This document shows, one piece after another, positions 8,999-15,903 of a stretch of 26,110 bases of DNA. The notes beneath the pieces are model-generated. The model searched no databases. It was not told the origin of the DNA and worked only from the letters and a program-made list of their open reading frames with translations. Within the stretch, counting starts at the first letter, position 1; every line of letters begins with the position of its first letter. Made by a program: the position numbers and the translations under genes. This DNA comes from Candidatus Dechloromonas phosphorivorans (lineage in GTDB: Bacteria > Pseudomonadota > Gammaproteobacteria > Burkholderiales > Rhodocyclaceae): assembly GCA_016714975.1 (NCBI GenBank), contig JADKBR010000009.1, forward strand, positions 1 through 26,110. The letters are read 5' to 3'.

Positions 8999-11500
8999 AA
9001 AACAAACTGTCGAATCCTGATTTTCGCTGCTTCGGTGCTGTTGACCGCAGCAGTTCCCGGACTGAGCACGGCGCAGCAAGTCACCGGCGTGCTAGGCTCG
9101 CCGAGCGCCACGACCACGGTCAGCAACAAGCAGTTGCCGGCGCCTGATCCCAGGTTCGGCGGCGTCATCAAGGACGACGCGCTGCAGTCCAAGGCCTGGT
9201 GGGCGCCGCGTGTCGTGCCGCCGAAGGGCGCGCCGAACGTGCTGCTGATCATTACCGACGACGCCGGCTTCGGCGTGCCGAGCACCTTTGGCGGCGTCAT
9301 CCCGACGCCGACCATGGACCGCATCGCCAACGAAGGCCTGCGCTACAACCGCGTCTTCTCGACCGCGCTGTGCTCGCCGACGCGCGCTGCGCTGATCACC
9401 GGGCGCAATCACCACTCCGTCGGCTTCGGCGTCATTTCCGAGCAGTCCACCGGTTTCCCCGGCTATAACAGCATCATCGGCAAGGACAAGGCGACGATCG
9501 GCCGCATGCTGCTCGACAACGGCTACGCCACCTCGTGGTTCGGCAAGAACCACAACACGCCGGCCTTCGCCGCCAGCCAGGTCGGGCCCTTCGACCAGTG
9601 GCCGACCGGCATGGGCTTCGAGTACTTCTACGGCTTCGTCGGCGGCGACGCCAACCAGTGGCAGCCGAACCTCTTCCGCAACACGACGCAGATCTTTCCT
9701 TTCCAGGGCAAACCGGGCTGGAACCTGATCACCGGCATGGCTGACGATGCCATCGACTACATGACGCGGATCCACCAAACCGACCCGTCCAAGCCGATCT
9801 TCATCAAGTATGCGCCGGGCGCGACCCATGCGCCGCACCACCCGACCAAGGAGTGGGTCGACAAGATCAGCGCGATGAAGCTGTTCGATGGCGGCTACGA
9901 AAAGCTGCGCGAGACGATCTTCGCCAACCAAAAGAAGCTCGGCCTGGTTGCCAAGGACGCCAAGCTCACGCCGTGGCCCAATGAAATGCTGAAGCCCTGG
10001 GACCAGCTCAGCGCCGACGAGAAGAAGCTGTTCATCCGCCAGGTCGAGGTCTTCGCCGCCTACGCCGCCTACAGCGACCACGAGATCGGCCGCGTGATCC
10101 AGCACTTCGAGGATCTCGGCAAGCTCGACAACACGCTGATCATCTACATCAACGGCGACAACGGCACCAGCGCCGAAGGCGGGCCGCTGGGCACGCCGAA
10201 CGAAGTCGCGTTCTTCAACGGCATCAACGAGATGCCGGTCGACGTGCAGATGAAGTGGTACGACGTCTGGGGTACCGAGCAGACCTACAACCACATGTCG
10301 GCCGGCTGGTCGTGGGCCTTCGACACGCCGTTCGACTGGTTCAAGCAGAACGCCTCGCGGCTCGGCGGCATCAACCAGAACATGGTGGTGTCGTGGCCGG
10401 CGCGCATCAAGGACAAGGGGGGCCTGCGCGAGCAGTTCGTGCACGTCATCGACGTCGTGCCGACCATCCTCGAAGCGGCGGGCATCAAGGCGCCGGAGAT
10501 GGTGGACGGCATCAAGCAGGCGCCGATCGAGGGCACCAGCTTCGCCTACACCTTCGACCCGGCGAATGCCAAGGTCGCGTCGCGGCACAAGACGCAGTAC
10601 TTCGAGATGATGGGCCAGTGGGCGCTCTACGACGAGGGCTGGCTGCTCAGCACCAAGGTCAACCGCGCGCCGTGGCAGGCCTTCGGGGCGGCCAACCCCG
10701 ATCCGCTGAACAACCAGGTCTTCCAGCTCTACAACCTGGGCAAGGACTTCAACCAGACCGAGGACATCGCCGCGCAGAACCCGCAGAAGGTCAAGGAGAT
10801 GCGCCAGAAGTTCCTTGCTGAAGCGAAGAAGTACCAGGTCTTGCCGCTGGATGCTTCGGTGGCGGCCCGGATCGTCGCGCCACGGCCGAACATCACTGCC
10901 GGGCGGACGGAGTTTGTCTACACGCGACCGATGGTCGGCCTGCCGCAGGGCGACTCGCCGTTCCTGCTGAACTCGTCCTACACGATCACCGCCGACATCA
11001 CCGTGCCGCAGGGCGGCGCCGAAGGCATGATCCTGACCTCGGGCGGACGCTTCGCCGGCTACGGCTTCTACCTGCTCAAGGGCAAGCCGGTGTTCCTGTG
11101 GAACCTGGTCGACCTCAAGCGCATCAAGTGGGAAGGCGCCGAGGCGCTCACCCCGGGCCAGCACACGCTGGAGTTCGACTTCAAGTATGACGGCCTCGGC
11201 GTCGGGACGCTGGCGTTCAACAACATGAGCGGCCTCGGCCGGCCCGGCACCGGCGTCCTTAAGGTGGACGGCAAGGCGGTGCAGACGATCACGATGGAGA
11301 AGACGCTGCCGATGATCCTGCAGTGGGACGAGAGCTTCGATATCGGTTCGGACACGCTGACCGGCGTGAACGACGCCGACTACCAGCCGCCGTTCGCGCT
11401 GACCGCCAAGCTCAACAAGCTGACGATCAAGGTCGACCGGCCGCAATTGTCGCCCGCCGACATCCAGAAGCTGAAGGCGGCGATGACGACCAAGGACTGA
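8996..11500 (+). CDS. Periplasmic arylsulfatase, long form with C-terminal lectin-like domain (copy 2)
   Basis: This is a paralogue of the sulfatase at 6006, colinear over its whole length and very similar by eye, especially in the first 300 residues. The GTG start gives 834 residues with a signal peptide cleaved after STA (about residue 26). Motifs are TDDAGFG at about 89-95, CSPTR with Cys126 (TGC 9371-9373), THAPHHP, and NGDNGTSAEG with D388/N389. The C-terminal beta-sandwich is present, with an extra segment (NNMSGLGRPGT) compared with copy 1. It should act on sulfate esters in the periplasm after formylglycine conversion by an enzyme encoded elsewhere. GC at third positions is very high, which creates long antisense open frames. 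Divergence between the copies points to different substrates or an old duplication. Confidence 0.93.
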   Translation: MKTNCRILIFAASVLLTAAVPGLSTAQQVTGVLGSPSATTTVSNKQLPAPDPRFGGVIKDDALQSKAWWAPRVVPPKGAPNVLLIITDDAGFGVPSTFGGVIPTPTMDRIANEGLRYNRVFSTALCSPTRAALITGRNHHSVGFGVISEQSTGFPGYNSIIGKDKATIGRMLLDNGYATSWFGKNHNTPAFAASQVGPFDQWPTGMGFEYFYGFVGGDANQWQPNLFRNTTQIFPFQGKPGWNLITGMADDAIDYMTRIHQTDPSKPIFIKYAPGATHAPHHPTKEWVDKISAMKLFDGGYEKLRETIFANQKKLGLVAKDAKLTPWPNEMLKPWDQLSADEKKLFIRQVEVFAAYAAYSDHEIGRVIQHFEDLGKLDNTLIIYINGDNGTSAEGGPLGTPNEVAFFNGINEMPVDVQMKWYDVWGTEQTYNHMSAGWSWAFDTPFDWFKQNASRLGGINQNMVVSWPARIKDKGGLREQFVHVIDVVPTILEAAGIKAPEMVDGIKQAPIEGTSFAYTFDPANAKVASRHKTQYFEMMGQWALYDEGWLLSTKVNRAPWQAFGAANPDPLNNQVFQLYNLGKDFNQTEDIAAQNPQKVKEMRQKFLAEAKKYQVLPLDASVAARIVAPRPNITAGRTEFVYTRPMVGLPQGDSPFLLNSSYTITADITVPQGGAEGMILTSGGRFAGYGFYLLKGKPVFLWNLVDLKRIKWEGAEALTPGQHTLEFDFKYDGLGVGTLAFNNMSGLGRPGTGVLKVDGKAVQTITMEKTLPMILQWDESFDIGSDTLTGVNDADYQPPFALTAKLNKLTIKVDRPQLSPADIQKLKAAMTTKD

Positions 11501-11514
11501 CCCTTAGCGATAGT

Positions 11515-11537
11515 GCTGGCGCCTTTTCGGCGCCAGC
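11515..11537 (+). terminator. Strong hairpin after sulfatase copy 2
   Basis: GCTGGCGCC, loop TTTTC, GGCGCCAGC: a perfect 9-bp stem starting 14 bases after the sulfatase stop. A short CCCGTTTTCC follows instead of a full T-tract. It probably ends or attenuates the sulfatase transcript before the next gene. Confidence 0.6.
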
Positions 11538-11565
11538 CACCCGTTTTCCGGAGGTTGGCGTGTTG

Positions 11566-11985
11566 ATGATGAAATTGGCCACTTTTTTGCTGTCGACCGC
11601 AGCACTGTTCGTCAGCCTGACTCCGTTGCCGGCGCAGGCGCAGGTCAGGGCGGAAGCGCCGGCGGCGCAGGCCGATGCTGCCTTCGCCACCCTGCCGGGG
11701 CGCTGGGTACGGCCGGATGGCGGCTACGTCATCAACATCAAGCGTGTCGATGCCAGCGGCAAGCTGGACGCGGCCTACGCCAATCCGAACCCGCTGCCGT
11801 TTGCACGGGCGGAGGCGGCATGGGACGGCAAGACCATAAAGCTTTTCTTCGAGCTGCGCGCCGGCGGCTACAATGGATCGACCTACACCCTGGCCTACGA
11901 CCCGGCGGCCGATGTGCTCAAGGGCGTCTATTACCAGGCGGTTGCGCAGCAGAAGTTCGATGTTTTTTTCACCCGTGCCAAATGA
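11566..11985 (+). CDS. Small secreted lipocalin-like protein of unknown function
   Basis: The product is about 139 residues with a signal peptide (LATFLLSTAALFVSLTPLPAQA, then QVRAE). The mature part is beta-rich: LPGRWVRPDGGYVINIKRVDASGKLDAAY, then KTIKLFFELRAGGYNGSTYTLAYD and VLKGVYYQAVAQQKFDVFFTR. It resembles a small beta-barrel or lipocalin-type fold, judged from alternating strands only. GGAGG at 11550-11554 allows GTG 11560, ATG 11566 or ATG 11569; I give ATG 11566, though GTG 11560 has tighter spacing. It lies 65 bases after sulfatase copy 2, beyond a hairpin. A link to the sulfatases is suggested by position only. Confidence 0.75.
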   Translation: MMKLATFLLSTAALFVSLTPLPAQAQVRAEAPAAQADAAFATLPGRWVRPDGGYVINIKRVDASGKLDAAYANPNPLPFARAEAAWDGKTIKLFFELRAGGYNGSTYTLAYDPAADVLKGVYYQAVAQQKFDVFFTRAK

Positions 11986-12009
11986 ATCGGGATTACGGCG
12001 TTTCCGGAT

Positions 12010-12038
12010 TTGACATGGCTTGTCGTAGCCATGAATCA
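12010..12038 (+). promoter_or_regulatory. Candidate -35 box with overlapping inverted repeat
   Basis: TTGACA (12010-12015) is a perfect sigma70 -35 box. ATGGCT (12015-12020) and AGCCAT (12027-12032) form an inverted repeat in the spacer. The expected -10 position (12033-12038, GAATCA) is poor. It may drive the DUF1579 gene with a regulator or activator covering the spacer, or the hairpin may end the upstream transcript. Confidence 0.35.
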
Positions 12039-12063
12039 CTTTGCAAAATAAGGAGATTTCAAG

Positions 12064-12672
12064 ATGAAGATATTTGATCGCGGACTGTGCCTCCTGGCCG
12101 TGTCCGTTTGTTTGGCAAATCCTGTCTTTGCCGAGAACACTGGCAAGACGCCCCCAAAAAATGAAGCGACCATCGCCAAAGCCCTTGAAATGGCCATGAC
12201 GCCGGGCGAAGGGCAGAAAAGACTCGCCCCGATGGTTGGGACCTTTGACGTCAAGATCCGGACCTGGGTCACGCCTTCCGGCACGCCGCTTGAATCAACC
12301 GCCAGCATGGTCAGCACATGGGTTCTGGATGGCCGTTATGTGCAGTCGATGCTGGTTGGGCAGGTGGGTGGCGCACCGTTCAGTGGCATTGGCTACATCG
12401 GCTACGACAACACCGCCAAAATGTATCAGACAGCGTGGATGGACAATGGCAGCACCGGCATGGTCTGGTACACGGGCAACTTCGATAAGTCCGGCAAATC
12501 CGCGACGATGAAGGCGACTGTCCCGAACCCACTCACGACCAAACCCTCACCACTTGAATTGCGCCTCTCGATTGCGCCGAATGGTGATCATGTGACGGAG
12601 TTGTGGGGACACGGGCCGGGCGCCAAGCTGACCCGACTGATGGAACTCACCTACACCAGAAGCAAGCCCTAA
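12064..12672 (+). CDS. Exported DUF1579-family protein
   Basis: The product is 202 residues. AAGGAG (12050-12055) lies 8 bases before ATG 12064. A signal peptide (FDRGLCLLAVSVCLANPVFA) precedes ENTGKTPPKNE. The mature part has the DUF1579 layout: LAPMVGTFDVKIRTW, SMVSTWVLDGRYVQSMLVGQVGGAPFSGIGYIGYDN, YQTAWMDNGSTGMVWYTGNFD, ending LTRLMELTYTRSKP. This is a lipocalin/calycin-like beta-barrel domain of unknown biochemical role. Most family members I know of are cytosolic or exported proteins without assigned substrates. It lies 78 bases after the small lipocalin-like protein and before the SHOCT gene, in an unbroken run of exported proteins. Confidence 0.85.
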   Translation: MKIFDRGLCLLAVSVCLANPVFAENTGKTPPKNEATIAKALEMAMTPGEGQKRLAPMVGTFDVKIRTWVTPSGTPLESTASMVSTWVLDGRYVQSMLVGQVGGAPFSGIGYIGYDNTAKMYQTAWMDNGSTGMVWYTGNFDKSGKSATMKATVPNPLTTKPSPLELRLSIAPNGDHVTELWGHGPGAKLTRLMELTYTRSKP

Positions 12673-12696
12673 CTGAATCAAGACAAGGAGCCAAAA

Positions 12697-13086
12697 ATGA
12701 TACGAGAAAATTCGCGATTGAGCCTCTCGGTTAAGCTTGTGGTTGGTGCGTTGGCGCTGATCACCCTTGCCGAACCGGCATGGGCAATCCTGGGCGTCTG
12801 GCGTCGGGCGGCAGTTACGACCGCCGTGGTCTCCACCGCCGTCGTTACCTCGGAAGCCGCTGCTGCCAACGCCGCCGCCTCGAAGGACGCTGCCGCGGCC
12901 GCGTCTGCCCAGCAAGCTGCAGCAGCGTCTGCTGCATCAGCCGCCTCTGCTCAGCAGGCGGCGGCGCAGACAATGCAGAAGTCGCCGCAACAGAAGTTGC
13001 AGGAATTGCAGTCGCTTTATGACCAGAAGCTGATCAGTGCCGCCGATTACCAGGCGGCAAAGACAAAAATCCTGAACGGGCTGTGA
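12697..13086 (+). CDS. Exported Ala-rich protein with C-terminal SHOCT domain
   Basis: The product is 129 residues, with an AAGGAG ribosome site just upstream of ATG 12697. The N-terminus is a signal peptide or anchor (LSVKLVVGALALITLAEPAWA). A low-complexity helical segment rich in Ala, Ser and Gln spans about 50-92 (repeats of AASAQQAAAA type). The final 30 residues (KLQELQSLYDQKLISAADYQAAKTKIL) match the SHOCT short C-terminal domain, usually thought to mediate oligomerisation or membrane association. The function is unknown. The Ala/Gln segment probably forms a helix or coiled coil. Confidence 0.8.
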   Translation: MIRENSRLSLSVKLVVGALALITLAEPAWAILGVWRRAAVTTAVVSTAVVTSEAAAANAAASKDAAAAASAQQAAAASAASAASAQQAAAQTMQKSPQQKLQELQSLYDQKLISAADYQAAKTKILNGL

Positions 13087-13177
13087 ACTGCACGCCGATT
13101 CTTCCTGCCTTGTATCCCTTTTGTTCACCGCTGAGCCTGGACTATCCCGGTTCGGCAATTTCACTCAGGAGAAGATC

Positions 13178-13486
13178 ATGATTCGCTTGACCACCACCAT
13201 CGTAGTTGTTGCACTCTCGTTCCTGGCGTCGCCGGCCGGTGCGGTTGTTTATTGCAAGGAAGTCGGGGTGCCGAAGGGTTGTATTGCGAAGCCGGCAGTT
13301 GAGCCCCATCCTGGAGTGGGAGCGCCAGGAGTCGGCGTTGAGCCCCGTCCTGGATTGGGAGCGCCAGGAGTTGGCGTTGAGCCCTACCGTGGAGTGGGGG
13401 CACCCGGAGTTGGCGTTGGCGCGCCAGGCGCAGGTGTCGAAGCCGGGAATCGTGGCGGCCCTGTCGACCGCGCCGGGCGCCGCTGA
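13178..13486 (+). CDS. Small exported Gly/Pro/Val repeat protein
   Basis: ATG 13178 follows CAGGAGAAG, and the product is 102 residues. The in-frame upstream start at 13121 is rejected because it would bury the signal peptide. The signal peptide (MIRLTTTIVVVALSFLASPAGA) is followed by VVYCKEVGVPKGC, whose two cysteines, nine apart, could form a disulfide. Then come three copies of a 13-residue unit VEPxPGxGAPGVG and a shortened fourth. The C-terminus is NRGGPVDRAGRR. Similar small CxxxxxPxGC plus Gly-rich proteins are common hypotheticals in proteobacteria. It is probably periplasmic and poorly structured. Function unknown. Confidence 0.72.
   Translation: MIRLTTTIVVVALSFLASPAGAVVYCKEVGVPKGCIAKPAVEPHPGVGAPGVGVEPRPGLGAPGVGVEPYRGVGAPGVGVGAPGAGVEAGNRGGPVDRAGRR
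13298..13414 (+). repeat. 39-bp tandem repeat, three units, inside the repeat-protein gene
   Basis: Units are 13298-13336, 13337-13375 and 13376-13414, each beginning GTTGAGCCC and ending GGAGTYGGC, followed by a degenerate partial copy to about 13438. Units 1 and 2 are nearly identical; unit 3 is more diverged. Copy number could vary between strains. Confidence 0.9.
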
Positions 13487-13538
13487 TTTCCTGTCCAGAC
13501 TGCGATTGGGCTGGACGGCACGGGGTCAGGCGTGGCCT

Positions 13539-13556
13539 GGATGTAAGTTAACATCC
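13539..13556. repeat. Small inverted repeat upstream of the DUF4239-like gene
   Basis: GGATGT, loop AAGTTA, ACATCC: perfect 6-bp arms 22 bases before the likely start at 13579. It may be an operator or part of the 5' leader structure. Confidence 0.35.
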
Positions 13557-13566
13557 GTTGCAGGGA

Positions 13567-13581
13567 AAGGAGTGAGCCATT
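13567..13581 (+). promoter_or_regulatory. Ribosome site pointing to an ATT start codon
   Basis: AAGGAG at 13567-13572 lies 6 bases before ATT 13579. An in-frame TGA at 13573-13575 rules out anything further upstream. No ATG, GTG or TTG occurs in frame between the ribosome site and the first transmembrane segment. Confidence 0.6.
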
Positions 13582-14343
13582 AGCCCGCTCAATGTTTCAA
13601 TCATCACTTTTCTTGTCGTTGTCGCGGGCGGGTTTGCCGGGAGGCTGATCCGCGCTCGCCTGCCGGGCCATCATCTGGATTCCAGCACGACCGACACGAT
13701 CAAGATGGGCATCGGTTTCCTGGCGACGCTGGCGGCGCTCGTCATGGGGTTGCTGGTCTCTTCGGCGAAGTCCTCCTTCGATGCCAAGGGTGAGCTGATC
13801 CGCAATGTGGCGGTCCAGATACTGCAACTGGACGGCAATCTCCGGAGGCTTGGCCCGCCGGCCGACCCGATCAGGAATAAAGTGCTTCAACTGGTTTCTG
13901 CTCAGGTTGCGCGCATGAGCGGTGGCCAGGAGCCACTCTCGCACATGCCGCAGGTCGATCGTTCCGGCGGCAGTGTCACCGTGGATGTCCAGCATGCGCT
14001 GGCCAGGATCAGTGCAAGCGATCCGGCGTTGACGGGCACTGTCGACAAGGCAGCGCAGCAGGTCGAGCAACTGGAGCAGTTCCGTTATCTTGCGATGGCG
14101 AGCGCAGGCAGTGCTATCACCGTCCCGTTGCTCGTCGTCATGCTCTTGTGGCTGGCGGGGATCGCGGCTGGATGGAACGTGATCGGAGCACCTAACCGGA
14201 CGGTTCTTGGAGTCACGATCCTGTGCGCATTGTCGATGGCGTGCGCGATATTCCTGATTCTCGAGATGGATTCCCCGTTCGGTGGCCTCCTGCATGTCTC
14301 GGTGGAGCCGCTGCAGGCCGCCCTGGCGCAGTTGAGGCAGTGA
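13579..14343 (+). CDS. DUF4239-like (bestrophin-like) membrane protein
   Basis: From ATT 13579 the product is 254 residues, beginning SPLNVSIITFLVVVAGGFAGRL (TM1), then LPGHHLDSSTTDTIKMGIGFLATLAALVMGLLVSSAKSSFD (TM2 at about 43-62). This is the characteristic start of DUF4239 bestrophin-like proteins. A soluble middle part (about 63-175) is followed by TM3 (about 177-200), TM4 (about 209-230) and the family-type ending LEMDSPFGGLLHVSVEPLQAAL. The first in-frame ATG, 13705, would delete TM1 and is unlikely to be the real start. The ATT is either a rare true initiation codon or a misread ATG. The protein is inner-membrane. The molecular function of the family is not established; channel activity is only inferred from distant similarity. 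Confidence 0.8.
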   Translation: MSPLNVSIITFLVVVAGGFAGRLIRARLPGHHLDSSTTDTIKMGIGFLATLAALVMGLLVSSAKSSFDAKGELIRNVAVQILQLDGNLRRLGPPADPIRNKVLQLVSAQVARMSGGQEPLSHMPQVDRSGGSVTVDVQHALARISASDPALTGTVDKAAQQVEQLEQFRYLAMASAGSAITVPLLVVMLLWLAGIAAGWNVIGAPNRTVLGVTILCALSMACAIFLILEMDSPFGGLLHVSVEPLQAALAQLRQ

Positions 14344-14368
14344 GCTGACCGTGGGCCTGGCGGGCGGT

Positions 14369-14424
14369 CAACGTCGTGCCGATCATCCTCGAGGCGGCGT
14401 GCATCAAGGCGCCGGAGATGGTGG
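14369..14424 (+). pseudogene. 56-bp relic of a sulfatase gene
   Basis: These 56 bases match sulfatase copy 2 at 10450-10505 in 52 positions (differences at the 2nd base and in GACC/GATC, GAA/GAG and GGG/GTG codons). Read in the matching frame they give NVVPIILEAACIKAPEMV against DVVPTILEAAGIKAPEMV. Similarity to copy 1 is lower. Nothing alike remains on either side, where the DUF4239-like gene ends (14343) and dtd begins (14481). It is best read as the leftover of a third sulfatase copy or of a recombination event. Confidence 0.75.
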
Positions 14425-14480
14425 CCAACTCGCGGTGGTTTCGCGGGGCCGTTTCTTGGTTCCATCAGAGGAGATGAAGC

Positions 14481-14978
14481 ATGCGTGTCGTGCTGCAACG
14501 GGTTCGCGAGGCCTCTGTTGTCCTCCAGGAGGACGTGAGCCATGGGCCCCTTCGCCTTCGGGGCGCGGGCGACGGCCATATTTCCGCAAGAATTGGCCGT
14601 GGCTTGCTGGTACTCGCCGGTTTCGAGGAGACAGACGGTGACGGCGATGTCGACTGGATGGTCGGGAAGATCGTCAGGATGCGCTTGTTCGGCGATGATG
14701 CGGGGGTGATGAACCGCAGTGTTCAGGAAGTCGGCGGAGAGATTCTTGCGGTGTCGCAGTTCACGCTGTACGCATCGGTGAAGAAGGGCAACCGGCCGTC
14801 ATGGCACAGGGCGGCGCGCGGCGACGTTTCGCAGCCGATGTTCCAGCGATTTGTCGCGAAACTGGCTCAGGAGCTCGGCAAGCCGGTGGCAACCGGAGTG
14901 TTCGGCGCCGACATGCACGTCAGTCTGGTGAATGACGGGCCAGTAACGGTGTTTGTCGATTCAAGGGCCCCGGAGTAA
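14481..14978 (+). CDS. dtd: D-aminoacyl-tRNA deacylase
   Basis: DTD removes D-amino acids (and glycine mischarged on tRNA-Ala) from tRNAs in the cytosol. ATG 14481 has a good ribosome site (GAGGAG). The start MRVVLQRVREASV is typical. SQFTLYA (92-98) and NDGPVTV (151-157, the family NxGPVT motif) form the substrate pocket. The length of 165 residues exceeds the usual 145-150. The excess lies between EASV and IGRGLLVLAGF, where about 15 extra residues (around 17-36, GPLRLRGAGDGH) replace a short turn. The gene is monocistronic-looking, convergent with the nitrilase gene and 52 bases from its stop. Confidence 0.95.
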   Translation: MRVVLQRVREASVVLQEDVSHGPLRLRGAGDGHISARIGRGLLVLAGFEETDGDGDVDWMVGKIVRMRLFGDDAGVMNRSVQEVGGEILAVSQFTLYASVKKGNRPSWHRAARGDVSQPMFQRFVAKLAQELGKPVATGVFGADMHVSLVNDGPVTVFVDSRAPE

Positions 14979-14995
14979 CCGAGCGATCGCTCCGG
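14970..14995. terminator. Hairpin-forming sequence between convergent dtd and nitrilase genes
   Basis: CCGGAG (14970-14975, overlapping the dtd stop) can pair with CTCCGG (14990-14995). The inner GAGCGATCGCTC (14981-14992) is itself a perfect 12-base palindrome. There is no T-tract on either strand. It is possibly a bidirectional stop for the convergent genes. Confidence 0.3.
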
Positions 14996-15030
14996 ATTGG
15001 ATGTCGGCGTTTCATGGACGTTCCGGGGAA

Positions 15031-15903
15031 TCAGTCGGCGACGACGATGACAGGCCGATTGCTGTAGAACTCGTGGCGCTTGTCGAGCAACGGAATCGTC
15101 GTCCCCTTGAGCCGGTTTTCGTGGAGCAAGGCCAGGTCCACATCGGCGACGACGATCTGTTCCTCGTTGATGACGCCTTCGGCGGCGATCCCGTCACGCG
15201 CGAAGTGAAAGTCCGAAGGCGTGATGATCGACGCCTGGCCATAGTGCAGACGCAGGCCGGCGACCGGCAGATTGCCCACGGTGCTGGTCATCGCGACATA
15301 GATCTGATTCTCGATGGCGCGGGCGTGGCAACAGTAGCGGACGCGCAGGAAGCCCTGGCGGTCGTCGGTGCATGAGGGCACGAAGACTATTTCGGCGCCT
15401 TCCTCGGCGGCGCGTCGCGCCAGTTCCGGGAATTCGATGTCGTAGCAGATCAGGATGGCGATCCTGCCGTGCGGGGTCTGGAAGACGTTGAGCACGTCGC
15501 CATGATCGCTGTTCCACTTCTCCTTCTCCCAGCGTGTGCGGTGAATCTTGTCCTGAAGATGCACGGCACCGCCCGGTGTGAACAGGAAGGCGGTGTTGAG
15601 CAGTTGCCCGTCGCGGATGTTCGGGTGGGTGCCGCCGATCAGGTAGTAGCCATGACGCACGGCATGCGCGCGGAGCAGCTCAATGTAGGGCGTCGTATAT
15701 TCGGACAACCCGCGCACGGCACTGGGCACATCGTCGTTGTCCATGAAGGACAGCAGTTGAGTGGTGAACAGCTCGGGTAGCAGGACGAACTGCGGGTAGT
15801 AGTCGGCGGCGGCGTTGAGGACGAAATCGACCTGTCGGGCAAAACCGTCCCAGTCCTCGATATGGCGCAACTGGTACTGGATGGAAGCGATCCGAACCTT
15901 CAT
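15031..15903 (-). CDS. Carbon-nitrogen hydrolase (nitrilase superfamily)
   Basis: The product is 290 residues, cytosolic, predicted to hydrolyse an amide or nitrile C-N bond through a Glu-Lys-Cys triad. Glu44 (LLPELF), Lys119 (LQDKIHRT) and Cys153 (LICYDIEFPE) are all present. YYLIGGTHPN and YDIEFPELARRAAEEGAEIVFVPSCTD are typical of the branch often fused to a GNAT acetyltransferase. The ATG at 15903-15901 overlaps the stop of the upstream acetyltransferase gene by ATGA, so the two are translationally coupled. Together they total 507 residues, about the size of the fused bifunctional GNAT/nitrilase proteins known in other bacteria. The substrate is not known. Confidence 0.9.
   Translation of the reverse strand: MKVRIASIQYQLRHIEDWDGFARQVDFVLNAAADYYPQFVLLPELFTTQLLSFMDNDDVPSAVRGLSEYTTPYIELLRAHAVRHGYYLIGGTHPNIRDGQLLNTAFLFTPGGAVHLQDKIHRTRWEKEKWNSDHGDVLNVFQTPHGRIAILICYDIEFPELARRAAEEGAEIVFVPSCTDDRQGFLRVRYCCHARAIENQIYVAMTSTVGNLPVAGLRLHYGQASIITPSDFHFARDGIAAEGVINEEQIVVADVDLALLHENRLKGTTIPLLDKRHEFYSNRPVIVVAD

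Noticed and set aside
9092..11446. 784-codon open frame on the minus strand opposite sulfatase copy 2
   Set aside because: It is a mirror of a GC-rich gene whose third positions avoid stops in that antisense frame. It is Arg/Val/Asp-rich with no domain, while the plus strand codes a clear sulfatase.
13298..13438. Possible CRISPR array
   Set aside because: The 39-bp units are directly adjacent without spacers and lie in frame inside a coding sequence.
14981..14992. GAGCGATCGCTC, containing the octamer GCGATCGC known as HIP1 in cyanobacteria
   Set aside because: A single occurrence in a non-cyanobacterial context; treated only as part of a hairpin.
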